Shown piece by piece: positions 46,378 through 58,640 of a stretch of DNA of 64,000 bases (position 1 is the stretch's first letter; every line of letters begins with the position of its first letter). Below the pieces are notes generated by a model. The model saw nothing but the letters and a program-made list of their open reading frames with translations, was not told where the DNA came from and searched no databases. Origin of the DNA: Paraburkholderia silvatlantica (GTDB lineage Bacteria; Pseudomonadota; Gammaproteobacteria; Burkholderiales; Burkholderiaceae); the NCBI RefSeq assembly GCF_003096715.1, contig NZ_QEOL01000002.1:372001-436000 (forward strand). The letters are read 5' to 3'. The translations under genes were made by a program, and so were the position numbers.

Positions 46378-47514
46378 TCAGTACAACGTATGGTGGTTGT
46401 CCCGTATCGCATCGGCGGTGATCTTGCCGCGCATGACGCGATAGACCCATGCCGTATAACCGAGCACGATCGGCAGGAAAATGATGACGGCCACCAGCAT
46501 GATCTCGAGCGTCATCTGGCTCGAGGTCGCGTCCCAGACCGTGAGGCTCGAGCGCGGATCGAGCGACGAGGGCATGATGAACGGGAACATCGAAAAACCG
46601 GCAGTCAGAATCACGCCGACGATCTGCAGCGCCGTGCTCAGGAACGCGAGCCGTTCGAAGCGCGAGCCCGCGAGTGCGAACGCGAGTACGCCGCCGAGCA
46701 CGCCCACGGCAGGCGCGAGCGCCATCCACGGATAGAGCCCGTAGTTCGCGAGCCAGAGCCCGGGTCCCGAATCGACGCTTTTCAGGAGCGGGTTGGCCAC
46801 CGTGTCCAAAGGCGCGGGCGACGTGATCGTATAGCCGCTGATGAGCGTCGCCACGAGCGCGCCCGCCACGAGGAACAACACGATCGTGAGCGCCGCGAAG
46901 AGGCGCAGCGCCTTCGAGGCGCGCATGGCGACAATGCCATCGCTTTTCATCTTCAGGAACGCCGCGCCGTGCGCGGTGAGCATGCAAAGACTCACGAGCC
47001 CGCAGACCAGCGCGAACGGATTGAGGAGTGCGAAGAAGCTGCCGTGGTACGTCACGCGCAGGTCCGTGTCATAGGCGAACGGCACGCCCTGGAGCAGATT
47101 GCCGAAGGCCACGCCGAACACGAGCGCGGGCACGAAGCCGCCGATGAAGAGGCCGCAGTCCCAGCCCTGGCGCCATCTCACGTCCACGCGCTTGCCGCGA
47201 TAGTCGAAGCCCACGGGCCGGAAAAACAGCGAGAAGAGCACGAGCAGCATCGCGAAGTAAAAGCCCGAGAACGACGCCGCGTAGGCGAGCGGCCAGGCGG
47301 CGAACATCGCGCCGCCCGCGGTGATGAACCAGACCTGGTTGCCTTCCCAGGTCGCCCCCACCGTATTGATGACGATGCGGCGTTCCTCGTCGGTCTTGCC
47401 GACGAAGGGCAGCAACACGGCCGCGCCCATGTCGAAGCCGTCGGTGACGGCAAAGCCGATCAGCAGCACGCCGATCAGCACCCACCAGATCAACTTGAGC
47501 GTTGCGTAGTCCAT
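46378..47514 (-). CDS. cydB: Cytochrome bd ubiquinol oxidase subunit II
   Basis: 378-aa membrane subunit of the high-affinity quinol oxidase, start [68 protein letters not shown] is the family core, and the second half repeats the fold ([43 protein letters not shown]). ATG 47514 is used; the frame is open upstream. It follows cydA by 37 bp and ends near a shared hairpin with nagE. Confidence 0.97.
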   Translation of the reverse strand: MDYATLKLIWWVLIGVLLIGFAVTDGFDMGAAVLLPFVGKTDEERRIVINTVGATWEGNQVWFITAGGAMFAAWPLAYAASFSGFYFAMLLVLFSLFFRPVGFDYRGKRVDVRWRQGWDCGLFIGGFVPALVFGVAFGNLLQGVPFAYDTDLRVTYHGSFFALLNPFALVCGLVSLCMLTAHGAAFLKMKSDGIVAMRASKALRLFAALTIVLFLVAGALVATLISGYTITSPAPLDTVANPLLKSVDSGPGLWLANYGLYPWMALAPAVGVLGGVLAFALAGSRFERLAFLSTALQIVGVILTAGFSMFPFIMPSSLDPRSSLTVWDATSSQMTLEIMLVAVIIFLPIVLGYTAWVYRVMRGKITADAIRDNHHTLY

Positions 47515-47551
47515 GGCGTGTTCCCTCGCGTCTTTCGTTGTCTGGCAGCGA

Positions 47552-49138
47552 TCACGAAACCCTGCCGTCGGCCGCAAGCGCAGCCGTCTGCTCGTGGAAG
47601 TAGCGGCCGGTATGCAGCGACGAAGGCCCGAGGCGCGCGTATTTGAACATCAGCGTGATCTCGATGATGAAGAGCAACGTGTAGAAGATCACGAAGCCCG
47701 CGATGCTCAGCATCACGTCGCCGGGTGCGAGGCTCGAAGCCGAAAGCCGCGTGGGCAGCACTTCCGCGATGGTCCACGGCTGTCGGCCCAGTTCCGCGAC
47801 GACCCAGCCGAATTCGGCGGCGAGCCACGGCAACGGGATCGCCACCAGCGCCCAGCCGAGGAACCAGCGGCGGTTGTCCTTGAGCAGCGAGCGCTGCGCA
47901 CAGAACCAGAAGGCGAGCACGAAGGTCACGAGAAAGAGGATGCCGAGACCCACCATCACGCGGAACGACCAGAACACGGCTGCGACGGGCGGGATCGCCG
48001 TTCGCGACGCGGCCCGGACCTGCGCGGAAGTCGCGTCGACCACCTTCGGCGTGAACTGCCGCAGGAGCAGGCCGTAGCCGAGATCGGCCTTGTGCGCCTC
48101 GAACACGTCGCGCGTTTCGGTGTCGGCGGTGCCTTCCTTCATCTTTTGCAGCGCGGCATAGGCGAGCATGCCGTTGCGGATGCGCACTTCGGCGCGGCCC
48201 ATCAGGTCTTTCAGGCCGATCACGGGCGTATCGATCGAGCGCGTGGCGATGATGCCCATCAGCCAGGGAATGCGGATCGCGTAGTCGGTGCGCTCCTCCC
48301 TCTGGTTCGGCAGGCCGAACAGCGTGAACGGCGCGGGGGCGGGCGCGGTGTCCCATTCGGCCTCGATGGCGGCGAGCTTGACCTGCTGCACCGCGCCGTC
48401 GGTGTAGCCCGATTCGTCGCCGAGGATCAGCACGCACAGCGTGGACGCAAGGCCGAAGCCCGCGGCGATCGCGTACGAGCGCAGCGCGAACTCGACGTCG
48501 CGCCGGCGCAGCAGGTACCACGACGAAATGCCGAGCACGAACATCGACGCCGTCACGTAGCCGGCCGAAACCGTATGCACGAACTTCACCTGCGCGACGG
48601 GGTTGAAGATCACCGCGAACAGGCTGGTGAGTTCCATGCGCATGGTTTCATAGTTGAACGACGCGCCCACGGGGTTCTGCATCCAGCCGTTGGCGATGAG
48701 AATCCACAGCGCCGAGAGGTTCGAGCCGAGCGCGACGAGAAACGTGGTGAAGAGGTGCGCGCCTTTCGACAGGCGATTCCAGCCGAAAAAGAACAGCCCG
48801 ACGAAGGTCGATTCGAGGAAGAACGCCGCGAGCCCTTCCACGGCGAGCGGCACGCCGAAAATGTCGCCCACGTAGTGCGAGTAGTACGACCAGTTGGTGC
48901 CGAACTGGAACTCCATCGTGAGGCCCGTGGTGACGCCCATCGCGAAGTTGATGGCGAAGAGCTTGCCCCAGAACAGCGTCATGTCCTTGTAGATCTCCTT
49001 GCCGGTCATCACATAGACGGACTCCATGATGACGAGCATCCACGAGAGGCCGAGCGTGAGGGGCACGAACAGGAAGTGATAGAGCGCGGTGATGGCGAAC
49101 TGAAGACGCGAGAGTTCCACCGATTCAATCATGGGCAT
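47552..49138 (-). CDS. cydA: Cytochrome bd ubiquinol oxidase subunit I
   Basis: 528-aa subunit carrying hemes b558, b595 and d. The N-terminal heme b595 His is in [32 protein letters not shown] [39 protein letters not shown] contains the b558 His region. [16 protein letters not shown] is the conserved C-terminal quinol-oxidase motif. The length is close to that of E. coli CydA (522), so it may be the long-Q-loop form. It overlaps the end of the cydP gene by 14 bp. The enzyme supports respiration at low oxygen or under cyanide or nitric-oxide stress. Confidence 0.97.
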   Translation of the reverse strand: MPMIESVELSRLQFAITALYHFLFVPLTLGLSWMLVIMESVYVMTGKEIYKDMTLFWGKLFAINFAMGVTTGLTMEFQFGTNWSYYSHYVGDIFGVPLAVEGLAAFFLESTFVGLFFFGWNRLSKGAHLFTTFLVALGSNLSALWILIANGWMQNPVGASFNYETMRMELTSLFAVIFNPVAQVKFVHTVSAGYVTASMFVLGISSWYLLRRRDVEFALRSYAIAAGFGLASTLCVLILGDESGYTDGAVQQVKLAAIEAEWDTAPAPAPFTLFGLPNQREERTDYAIRIPWLMGIIATRSIDTPVIGLKDLMGRAEVRIRNGMLAYAALQKMKEGTADTETRDVFEAHKADLGYGLLLRQFTPKVVDATSAQVRAASRTAIPPVAAVFWSFRVMVGLGILFLVTFVLAFWFCAQRSLLKDNRRWFLGWALVAIPLPWLAAEFGWVVAELGRQPWTIAEVLPTRLSASSLAPGDVMLSIAGFVIFYTLLFIIEITLMFKYARLGPSSLHTGRYFHEQTAALAADGRVS

Positions 49139-49421
49139 GACGGTCTCCTCGTTGTGGCGGCATGGTCTGAGATCGGGGCACGGACGGCTTGAGCGCCGAA
49201 GACGGGGGCACAGCCAGGATGGCCTGCGCGACGGCAGCAGGCGGCATGTTCATGTCTTGCGCCTGCGGGTGATTGAAGAACGCGTATTTGAGCGCCATCA
49301 AGAGGACGAGCTTGACGGCGAGAACGAGGGCAATATCGCGCGCGAAGGTGGGGCCGCGCATCCAATGGAGGATGCGCGTGCGTAGCAACGACGGCTGGCG
49401 CTGACCGGATGTCGGGAACAT
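49125..49421 (-). CDS. cydP: Putative cytochrome bd small subunit CydP
   Basis: 98-aa protein with one membrane helix (RDIALVLAVKLVLLMALKYAFF) followed by NHPQAQDMNMPPAAVAQAILA, the features of the CydP family that precedes cydA in many beta-proteobacteria. The N-terminal cytoplasmic part has MRGPTFARDIAL. The Pro-rich C-terminus, ending GDRHAHD, runs over the cydA start (14-bp overlap), so translation is coupled. A role as an extra subunit or assembly factor is inferred from position and family. Confidence 0.82.
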   Translation of the reverse strand: MFPTSGQRQPSLLRTRILHWMRGPTFARDIALVLAVKLVLLMALKYAFFNHPQAQDMNMPPAAVAQAILAVPPSSALKPSVPRSQTMPPQRGDRHAHD

Positions 49422-49550
49422 GACGACGGGTGCCCATGAACGCGTTACGAGGCCAGACCGCGGCGCGGCCTCTGGCTCACCTCGAAATCATCTTAGGGCG
49501 GAATCAGCGAGACCGGTGCGAACGTGCGCAGCTTGCGGGGGCGCAAAAGA

Positions 49551-49578
49551 AAAACCCCGTTCGCGGGAACGGGGTTTT
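49551..49578 (-). terminator. Terminator after rpoH
   Basis: AAAACCCCGTTC (49551-49562) pairs with GAACGGGGTTTT (49567-49578) over a 4-nt loop, 29 bp past the rpoH stop. On the minus strand it ends in TTTTTCTTTT. Confidence 0.93.
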
Positions 49579-49606
49579 CTGTTTTGGCACTGAGTGCCGG
49601 CGACGC

Positions 49607-50542
<936 letters not shown>

Positions 50543-50597
50543 GTAGCGAACTCCTCAGGAATCTTGCAAAAGTCGGATACCGACTCCACGGTGGATG

Positions 50598-50624
50598 TTA
50601 GCACTCTGAATTCCCGAGTGCTAA
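50598..50624. promoter_or_regulatory. CIRCE operator (HrcA site) in the rpoH promoter region
   Basis: TTAGCACTC-N9-GAGTGCTAA, an exact match to CIRCE, lies 56 bp before the rpoH start. On the minus strand a possible promoter, CTGAAG (50644-50649), 17 bp, TATTAG (50621-50626), places its -10 box over the operator edge. HrcA would therefore block rpoH transcription. The remaining 447-bp divergent region (50543-50989) shows no gene. Confidence 0.93.
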
Positions 50625-50989
50625 TACTTGGAGTCTGTAGGGGCTTCAGGGTTCCTTGATTCCTATCGAAATTGTTGTATCGATAGATTACACTAAACGC
50701 CGGCCATCAGGCAGGGCGGGGCCTGGCGCCCGGCGCAGGCCCGCACAGGGGGCGAGCCGAAGGAACACTCTAGAACGGGACAGCAGTCCGGCGCGAGGGC
50801 ACGGGCTGTCGAGACGCCACGCGCGGTTTTCACCGGACCCGTGGCGCATGCGCCATACATGGAGGCGATGTCTTTGATCGCAAGTATCCTTGCGCCAAAA
50901 CCTGGTATAAATTTCAGCCAGACGTATGCAGAAAATCTTCAGCGTAGATCCGCGCTCAGGCGCGGCCCGACGCGCAAGGGGTTCGAGCG

Positions 50990-51373
50990 ATGGCGGCAAA
51001 ACTAATCGATGCGATTCGCGGACTTGAGCGCGAGCGCTTTCGCGCGATGGTCGACGGCGACGGCACGTCGCTGGACCAACTGCTGTCCGATCACGCGACC
51101 TTCGTGCATACCAACGGCAAACGCGAGACCAAGCAGCAGTTCATCGAGGCGATCACGGCGGGCCGCCGCCGCTACCGCCAGATCGAGATCCAGTCGCAGG
51201 ACGTGCTGCACGCGGGCAACGAGGCCTGCGTGGTCTCCGGCCGCGTGCTCATCGAGATGGAAGCGAACAACGGTGCGCTGCTCTTTCCCATTGCCTATAC
51301 GGCGATCCAGACGCAAGAAGGGGGACACTGGCGTTTGCTCGCATGGCAGGCGACGCGCTGCGCGACCGAGTGA
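50990..51373 (+). CDS. NTF2-like (DUF4440) family protein
   Basis: 127-aa small alpha/beta-cone protein. MAAKLIDAIRGLERERFRAMVDGDGTSLDQLLSDHATFVHTNGKRETKQQFIEAI is the usual start of the SnoaL/DUF4440 class, followed by VVSGRVLIEMEANNGALLFPIAYTAIQTQEGGHWRLLAWQATR. The pocket residues vary widely in this family, so no substrate can be named. It has no operon partner, being divergent from rpoH and convergent with leuA. A GC hairpin separates it from leuA. Confidence 0.8.
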   Translation: MAAKLIDAIRGLERERFRAMVDGDGTSLDQLLSDHATFVHTNGKRETKQQFIEAITAGRRRYRQIEIQSQDVLHAGNEACVVSGRVLIEMEANNGALLFPIAYTAIQTQEGGHWRLLAWQATRCATE

Positions 51374-51421
51374 CGACCGGTAAGTCCACTCGCCGAAGCG
51401 CCGCCCAGTCGCTTCAGGCGC

Positions 51422-51450
51422 GCGCCGGCGGCCCGTTTTGCCGCCGGCGC
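51422..51450. terminator. GC hairpin between the NTF2-like gene and leuA
   Basis: GCGCCGGCGGC (51422-51432) pairs perfectly with GCCGCCGGCGC (51440-51450), loop of 7. There is no T tract, so it may be a weak or factor-assisted terminator for both convergent genes. Confidence 0.5.
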
Positions 51451-51514
51451 TCAACGATGCCGCCGATTTCCTGCTGAAACTCAAACTGCACCGCGCACAC
51501 GCGCGCGGAAAGCG

Positions 51515-53354
<1,840 letters not shown>

Positions 53355-53747
53355 TTTGACCTCGCGACTCGTCCGAACGGTAAGCGGACGAATGCAGACG
53401 ACAGGTTGTAGAGATACTGCGGATTTGGGGTACTGCGAAAACTGCTTTGGGAGGACCGCGGTGACCGGAGGAGGGGGTCGTTGCGGCGCTACACCAGCTT
53501 TAGGCCAGGCGTAGCGATAGGGCCGATAGTCGGCCGAAGGTAATTCGGAGGGTGTTCGGGTAGGAACGCATTCGTCCAATGTAAATCAGGGCAGACGCGC
53601 GTGTCAACCGCGAATTGGCAGATTGGCCGCGTGAAGATGCGTGGAGATGGCGGGCGTTGTGCGCCGATGCGTTGCTGGCGGAACGCGTGCGTCGCCCGCC
53701 CCGCGCGGCTTTTAGCGGCTTGCGCAGCCTGCTTCTGGCTCGATGCG
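53355..53747. other. Upstream region of leuA and 3' side of ybiB
   Basis: This gap has no supported protein gene. It should hold the leuA promoter. The stretch around 53560-53600 (CATTCGTCCAATGTAAATC) is the least GC-rich part and the likeliest promoter site, but I cannot define -35/-10 boxes with confidence. Confidence 0.4.
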
Positions 53748-54710
53748 TCAGCGCTTCGCGATGCGCTTGATCGTCTCGATCTGGCGCGCGATTGCATCCG
53801 GCACCGGCGCTTCGCCGCGCAACACGGCTTCGATCCAGGCGGCCGTAGTGGGCGCGTCGCGGCCTTCGGGGAGATCGACTTCGGGCGCGCCGGGCGACGA
53901 GCGCTCCGGTTCGACCAGCGTTTCGCAGAGGCCGTCGTGCAGCCAGTCGACCTGCACCTGGCGGCGGGTATCGGCGACGGCTTCTCCCTCGGTGCCGCGC
54001 GCAAGCAACGCGCCGCCCACCGCCGCTTCCGGATGCGCCGCGAAGAGGGCACTCAGGCTTTCGCGATACGGCGGGTGCGTGTAGTTCACGAGACGCAGGC
54101 CCGGATCCGCGAACGGCTGCAGCAGCTTCACGAGCGTATGCGTGGAGTTGCGCACGCCCATGCGCCGGCGCATCGAGAGCAACCGCGCGAGTTTGGGCGC
54201 AAGCGTTTCGATCGATGAAAACGCCACGCGGCCCGCTGCCAGTTGCGCCTCGACTTCGGCGTGATCGCGTGCTTCGGGCCGATTCAGCGCCGCGAAGATT
54301 TCCGCGCTCGTGACGCGGCCCGGATCGGTGACGACGCCGTGCACGAGCGTCGGCACGCCTTCGCGCGCAAGCAGCAAGGCGAGCAGCGGCACGAGATTCG
54401 GCTGCTTGCGCGCGCCGTTGTAGCTTGGGATCGACACAGGCCGATAGCCGCCTCGCGGCGCCGCGAGCGGCGCGAACGAGGCGTGCGCCGCACAGAGCAT
54501 GGCGGCCAGCTCATCTGCGGTTTCGCCCTTGAGGCGGTAGGCGAGCAGCACCGCGCCCAGTTCCAGCTCGGGCACGCGGCCGTCGAGCATGGCGGTGTAG
54601 AGGGCGTGCGTGTCTTCGGACGAGAGCGAGCGGGCGCCGTGCGGTCCGCGGCCGATCTCCTTGATGAAGCGGGCACACGGGAAGGTGTCGGTGGAGTCGG
54701 CGGTGGTCAT
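53748..54710 (-). CDS. ybiB: YbiB-type DNA-binding protein (TrpD2 family)
   Basis: 320-aa protein with the fold of anthranilate phosphoribosyltransferase but without its tryptophan role. MTTADSTDTFPCARFIKEIGRGPHGARSLS and the helical SSEDTHALYTAMLDGRVPELELGAVLLAYRLKGETADELAAML form the N-terminal dimer domain. The PRPP-like loop reads IPSYNGARKQPNLVPLLALLLAREGVPTLVHG. E. coli YbiB binds nucleic acid and is under LexA control. ATG 54710 is used; the open frame upstream is spurious. No trp gene is near. Confidence 0.85.
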   Translation of the reverse strand: MTTADSTDTFPCARFIKEIGRGPHGARSLSSEDTHALYTAMLDGRVPELELGAVLLAYRLKGETADELAAMLCAAHASFAPLAAPRGGYRPVSIPSYNGARKQPNLVPLLALLLAREGVPTLVHGVVTDPGRVTSAEIFAALNRPEARDHAEVEAQLAAGRVAFSSIETLAPKLARLLSMRRRMGVRNSTHTLVKLLQPFADPGLRLVNYTHPPYRESLSALFAAHPEAAVGGALLARGTEGEAVADTRRQVQVDWLHDGLCETLVEPERSSPGAPEVDLPEGRDAPTTAAWIEAVLRGEAPVPDAIARQIETIKRIAKR

Positions 54711-54974
54711 GGGCGAGCGCGGTTCGTTCGGCGGCGTGTGGCAGCCCGCCGTCATATTGAAATGGGGGATGCGGGAAGTATCGCACGAGCATGCCGCACC
54801 TCGCCTCGCCTCGTCGGCCGCGCCTGACCGGCCGTGCCCGTCCAGCCACCTGAAGGCTCCGCCGCGCACGCCCACCGCCGCGCGTTACACTCGCGATTGT
54901 TCTGACGGCGCTAGCCGTGCGATCTACAGGCCCGCGTGCCTCGCGCACGCCCCATCACAAAGACGGAGAACTCC

Positions 54975-55673
54975 ATGACGTACGTATTCGAGCCGGCGGC
55001 GCCCGCCTCGGTGCCGGTGGCCGGCAGCGACACGCGTTTCCCGGTGCGGCGCATCTACTGTGTTGGCCGCAATTACGAAGCGCATGCGCGCGAGATGGGC
55101 CACGATCCGAACCGTGAACCGCCGTTCTTCTTCTCCAAACCCGCCGACGCGGTGCTCTACGTTGCGCCCGGCTCGACCGCCGAATTTCCGTATCCCGCGC
55201 AGTCGCAGAACGTGCATTTCGAGATGGAACTCGTCGCGGCCATCGGCAAGGGTGGCAAGGACATTCCGGTCGCGAGCGCACTCGACCACGTGTATGGCTA
55301 CGCGCTCGGCCTCGACATGACGCGCCGCGACTTGCAGGGCGAGGCGAAAAAGCTCGGTCGCCCGTGGGATACGGCCAAGGGCTTCGACCATTCGGCGCCC
55401 ATCGGCCCGATCCATCCGGTTGCGAAGATCGGCCATCTCGAGAAGGGCGAAATCTGGCTCGCGGTCAACGGCGAGGAGAAGCAGCGCTCGGACATCTCGC
55501 AGATGATCTGGCCGGTAGCCGACACGATCGCGTTCCTTTCGACGCTGTTCGAGCTCAAGGCCGGCGACTTGATTTACACGGGCACGCCCGAAGGCGTGGG
55601 CGCCGTGGTCAAGGGCGATCTGATGACGGGCGGCGTGGCGGGGATCGGCGAGTTCGCCGTGCGGGTCGTCTGA
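54975..55673 (+). CDS. Fumarylacetoacetate hydrolase-family protein (fumarylpyruvate hydrolase-like)
   Basis: 232-aa metal-dependent C-C hydrolase. RRIYCVGRNYEAHAREMGHDPNREPPFFFSKPADAV is the substrate and metal entry, VHFEMELVAAIGKGGKDIPVASALDHVYGYALGLDMTRRDLQ carries the Glu metal ligands, and GDLIYTGTPEGVGAVVKGD closes the fold. With the adjacent maleylpyruvate/maleylacetoacetate isomerase gene it fits the last steps of gentisate (NagK/NagL-like) or homogentisate breakdown. No ring-cleaving dioxygenase is in the window. Start ATG 54975 follows GGAGA. Confidence 0.9.
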   Translation: MTYVFEPAAPASVPVAGSDTRFPVRRIYCVGRNYEAHAREMGHDPNREPPFFFSKPADAVLYVAPGSTAEFPYPAQSQNVHFEMELVAAIGKGGKDIPVASALDHVYGYALGLDMTRRDLQGEAKKLGRPWDTAKGFDHSAPIGPIHPVAKIGHLEKGEIWLAVNGEEKQRSDISQMIWPVADTIAFLSTLFELKAGDLIYTGTPEGVGAVVKGDLMTGGVAGIGEFAVRVV

Positions 55674-55717
55674 GCGGCGCGCGCCGCATCACGATTCAAG
55701 AGGAGCAAGAGAGGAGC

Positions 55718-56365
55718 ATGAAGCTTTACAGTTATTTCCGCAGTTCCGCATCGTATCGGGTGCGAATTGCGCTGAATCTGAAGAATCTGCCGTACGAATA
55801 CATTCCGGTCCACCTCGTGCGCGATGGCGGCGAGCAGCTCAAGCCCGCCTACCGCCGGGTGAATCCCGACGCGATCGTGCCGTCGTTCGTCGACGACGAA
55901 GGACACACGCTGCAGCAGTCGCTCGCGATCATCGAATATCTGGAAGAGACGCATCCCGAGCCGCCGCTGCTGCCGAAGTCGCCTGCCGATCGCGCTCACG
56001 TGCGCTCGCTCGCGTTGCAGGTGGCGTGCGAGATCCATCCGGTGGACAACCTGCGCGTGCTCAGGTACCTCAAGCACACCGTGGGCGCGGACGATGCGAC
56101 CAAAGACGCGTGGTATCGCCACTGGATCGAGGCGGGGTTCGCGACGCTCGAACAGCGGCTCGCCAGCGATCCGCGCACCGGCAAGCTCGCTTTCGGCGAC
56201 ACGCCGACCGTCGCCGATCTTTGCATCGTGCCGCAGGTCTATAACGCGAACCGCTTCAAGATCGACACGTCGCGCTATCCGACCATTCAGCGCATCAACG
56301 ACTACGCGCTCACGCTCGACGCGTTCGCGCGCGCCACGCCGGGCGTGCAGCCGGATGCGGAGTGA
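55718..56365 (+). CDS. maiA: Maleylacetoacetate (maleylpyruvate) isomerase, zeta-class GST
   Basis: 215-aa glutathione-dependent cis-trans isomerase. The N-terminal thioredoxin-like domain has MKLYSYFRSSASYRVRIALNLKNLPYEYIPVHLV; the SSASYRVR motif supplies the catalytic Ser and GSH contact of zeta GSTs. QSLAIIEYLEETHPEPPLLP and the all-helical second domain with FGDTPTVADLCIVPQVYNANRF follow. AGAGGAG lies 5 bp before the ATG. It is 44 bp after the hydrolase gene, forming a pair that acts on gentisate or tyrosine catabolites. Confidence 0.93.
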   Translation: MKLYSYFRSSASYRVRIALNLKNLPYEYIPVHLVRDGGEQLKPAYRRVNPDAIVPSFVDDEGHTLQQSLAIIEYLEETHPEPPLLPKSPADRAHVRSLALQVACEIHPVDNLRVLRYLKHTVGADDATKDAWYRHWIEAGFATLEQRLASDPRTGKLAFGDTPTVADLCIVPQVYNANRFKIDTSRYPTIQRINDYALTLDAFARATPGVQPDAE

Positions 56366-56401
56366 GCGTTTGAGCGGCTAATGCCGGCCGCGCGAATGAA
56401 A

Positions 56402-56431
56402 AAGGGCGTCGTTCGCGAGAACGACGCCCTT
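56402..56431. terminator. Terminator between maiA and ftsY
   Basis: AAGGGCGTCGTTC (56402-56414) pairs with GAACGACGCCCTT (56419-56431), loop GCGA, with A-rich and T-rich flanks. It can serve both convergent genes. Confidence 0.9.
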
Positions 56432-56462
56432 CGTGCATCTAAATCCGGGTAAAAGCGCGCTT

Positions 56463-57608
56463 TCAGCTGCCAAGCAGCGCGTCGGCGAATTCTTCGGCCA
56501 CGAATGGCTGCAGGTCTTCGACCTTTTCACCCACGCCGATGAAATACACGGGAATCGGGCGCTGCCGCGCGATTGCAGCGAGAATGCCACCCTTGGCGGT
56601 GCCGTCGAGCTTCGTGACGATCAGGCCGGTCAGGCCGAGCGCGTCGTCGAAGGCCTTGACCTGCGTGAGCGCGTTCTGGCCCGTGTTCGCATCGATCACG
56701 AGCAGCACCTCGTGCGGCGCGCCGTCGAACGCTTTGCCGATCACGCGCTTGACCTTCTTCAACTCGTCCATCAGGTGCAATTGCGTGGGCAGGCGGCCCG
56801 CGGTGTCGGCCATCACCACGTCGATGCGGCGCGCGCGCGCGGCGCTCACGGCGTCGAAGATCACCGCTGCCGGGTCGCCGCTTTCCTGCTGGACGACCGT
56901 CACGTTGTTGCGCTGACCCCAGATGGCGAGCTGCTCGCGCGCGGCGGCGCGGAACGTGTCGCCGGCGGCGAGCAGCACGCTCTGCTCGAAGCTCTGCAGA
57001 TGCTTGGCGAGCTTGCCGATGCTCGTGGTCTTGCCCGCGCCGTTCACGCCCGCGATCATCATCACGAGCGGCTGCGCGCGGCCGAGCATGAGCGACTTTT
57101 CGAGCGGCTTGAGCAGGCCGATGAGCAGTTCGCGCAGGGCATTCTTCACCTGCTGTGCGTCGGTCAGGCGCTCGGCGCGCACCTTCTGGCGCAGCGTTTC
57201 GAGCAGATATTCGGTCGCGTCGACGCCCGCATCCGACATCAGCAGCGCGGTTTCGAGCTCCTCGTAGAGATCGTCGTCGATCTTCGCGTTGACGAAGATG
57301 CTCTGGATGTTCGAGCCGGTTTTCGAAAGCCCCGACTTCAGGCGCTTGAGCCACGATTGCTTTGCGGCAGGCTCGAGCGCGGGCGGCGGGACGATTTCGA
57401 CGGCTTCCGGTTCGTCGTCGTTGCCGTCGGCGGCTTGCTGCGGCACGGCCAGCGGAGCGGTCGGCGCAGGCGACGGTTCGCGCGCCGCGCCGGCAGGCGC
57501 ATCAACGGACGCGTCGGGCGTCTCGAGGGTGGCTTCGTTCTGCGCGTTCTCGGCCGGCGCGTTCTCGGCATCCTTCGAGCCGCGGAATCGTTTGAAGAAA
57601 CTGAACAT
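56463..57608 (-). CDS. ftsY: Signal recognition particle receptor FtsY
   Basis: 381-aa GTPase that docks SRP-ribosome complexes at the membrane. The first 90 residues are an acidic, Ala/Glu/Pro-rich A region (DAENAPAENAQNEATLETPDASV). The N domain begins WLKRLKSGLSKTGSNIQSIFVN. The G domain has GVNGAGKTTSIGKLAKHLQS (G1), DTAGRLPTQLHLMDELKKV (G3), TKLDGTAKGG (G4) and the closing YFIGVGEKVEDLQPF. It is divergent from rsmD across 283 bp, the usual neighbour arrangement. Confidence 0.97.
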   Translation of the reverse strand: MFSFFKRFRGSKDAENAPAENAQNEATLETPDASVDAPAGAAREPSPAPTAPLAVPQQAADGNDDEPEAVEIVPPPALEPAAKQSWLKRLKSGLSKTGSNIQSIFVNAKIDDDLYEELETALLMSDAGVDATEYLLETLRQKVRAERLTDAQQVKNALRELLIGLLKPLEKSLMLGRAQPLVMMIAGVNGAGKTTSIGKLAKHLQSFEQSVLLAAGDTFRAAAREQLAIWGQRNNVTVVQQESGDPAAVIFDAVSAARARRIDVVMADTAGRLPTQLHLMDELKKVKRVIGKAFDGAPHEVLLVIDANTGQNALTQVKAFDDALGLTGLIVTKLDGTAKGGILAAIARQRPIPVYFIGVGEKVEDLQPFVAEEFADALLGS

Positions 57609-57891
57609 GGTCTGGGTGGGTCAGGCGCGCTGCGGGTCGGACCGAGGGGCGGTCAACGACGGCAAGGGAAGAGGTAACGCGCGGAAAACATGGCATTTTA
57701 TCAGGCGCGTCCCCTGGAGTCGCTGCGGCATCGCCGTAGGGGCGTGGCGGCGCGCGCGAGGCACCTGCGCGCCCCTGTGGTAACGTGCGCGCATTGGAGG
57801 GCGCGATGCGAAAGCGTCGAACTCCACAGTCGAGTTCCGCCGGCAAATTGACTGCCGGCGGTCAAATGCACGCAGCCGTACGACCCAACGC

Positions 57892-58533
57892 ATGACCCGT
57901 TCCTCACCTTCACGTGGCCCAGGCGGCCGCTCCCATCAGTCCGATCCGCGCGCACGTGGCGGCGGCGGCGCGCACACGATCCGCATCATCGGCGGCGACT
58001 GGAAGCGTACGCCGCTGCCCGTGCTCGACCTCGACGGTTTGCGCCCGACCCCCGACCGCGTGCGCGAAACGCTCTTCAACTGGCTCGGCCAGCGCCTCGA
58101 CGGCCTGCGCTGCCTCGACCTCTTCGCGGGCAGCGGCGGCCTCGGCTTCGAGGCGGCCTCGCGCGGCGCCGCGCGCGTCGTGATGGTGGAGCGTAGCGCG
58201 CGCGCCGCCGCGCAGCTGCGCGCGAACCAGGCGCGCCTTGGCGCGCGCACGATCGAAATCGCGGAAGCCGATGCACTGCGCCTCGCGGCCAATCTCGCGC
58301 CAGGCTCGTTCGATGTGGTGTTCCTCGATCCCCCGTTCGGGGATACCGCGTTGCTCGGGCGTTCGCTCGAACTGGCCGCTCCGCTCGTCGCCCCGGACGG
58401 CTGGCTTTACGTGGAGTCGGGCGAGCCCATCGATCCGGCTGTGCAGCCCGCGCTGGCGGGCTGGAGCGTGGTGCGCGAGGGCCGGGCGGGTGCGGTTCAC
58501 TATCATTTGCTGCAGCGCGAAAATGAGGAATAA
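57892..58533 (+). CDS. rsmD: 16S rRNA (guanine(966)-N(2))-methyltransferase
   Basis: 213-aa enzyme that methylates G966 of 16S rRNA. IRIIGGDWKRTPLPVLDLDGLRPTPDRVRETLFNWLGQRLDGLRCLDLFAGSGGLGFEAASRGA is the complete RsmD signature with the AdoMet loop. The catalytic DPPF is in FDVVFLDPPFGDTALLG. The N-terminal 30 residues are Gly/Arg/Ser-rich. coaD follows after 107 bp, a pairing common in bacteria. Confidence 0.95.
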   Translation: MTRSSPSRGPGGRSHQSDPRARGGGGAHTIRIIGGDWKRTPLPVLDLDGLRPTPDRVRETLFNWLGQRLDGLRCLDLFAGSGGLGFEAASRGAARVVMVERSARAAAQLRANQARLGARTIEIAEADALRLAANLAPGSFDVVFLDPPFGDTALLGRSLELAAPLVAPDGWLYVESGEPIDPAVQPALAGWSVVREGRAGAVHYHLLQRENEE

Positions 58534-58640
58534 TGCGCGTTCGATAAGAAGCGGCGGGCGGCCTGGCCGTCACGCACGCACGTGTGATGCGTCGCCACGG
58601 GACTGCATTGCGCCCCATTTCTGTTGAGAGGAGAAGCCTC

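Noticed and set aside
53601..54218. A plus-strand frame of 205 codons opposite ybiB
   Set aside because: It has no start signal or motif, and the minus strand encodes a recognisable YbiB protein.
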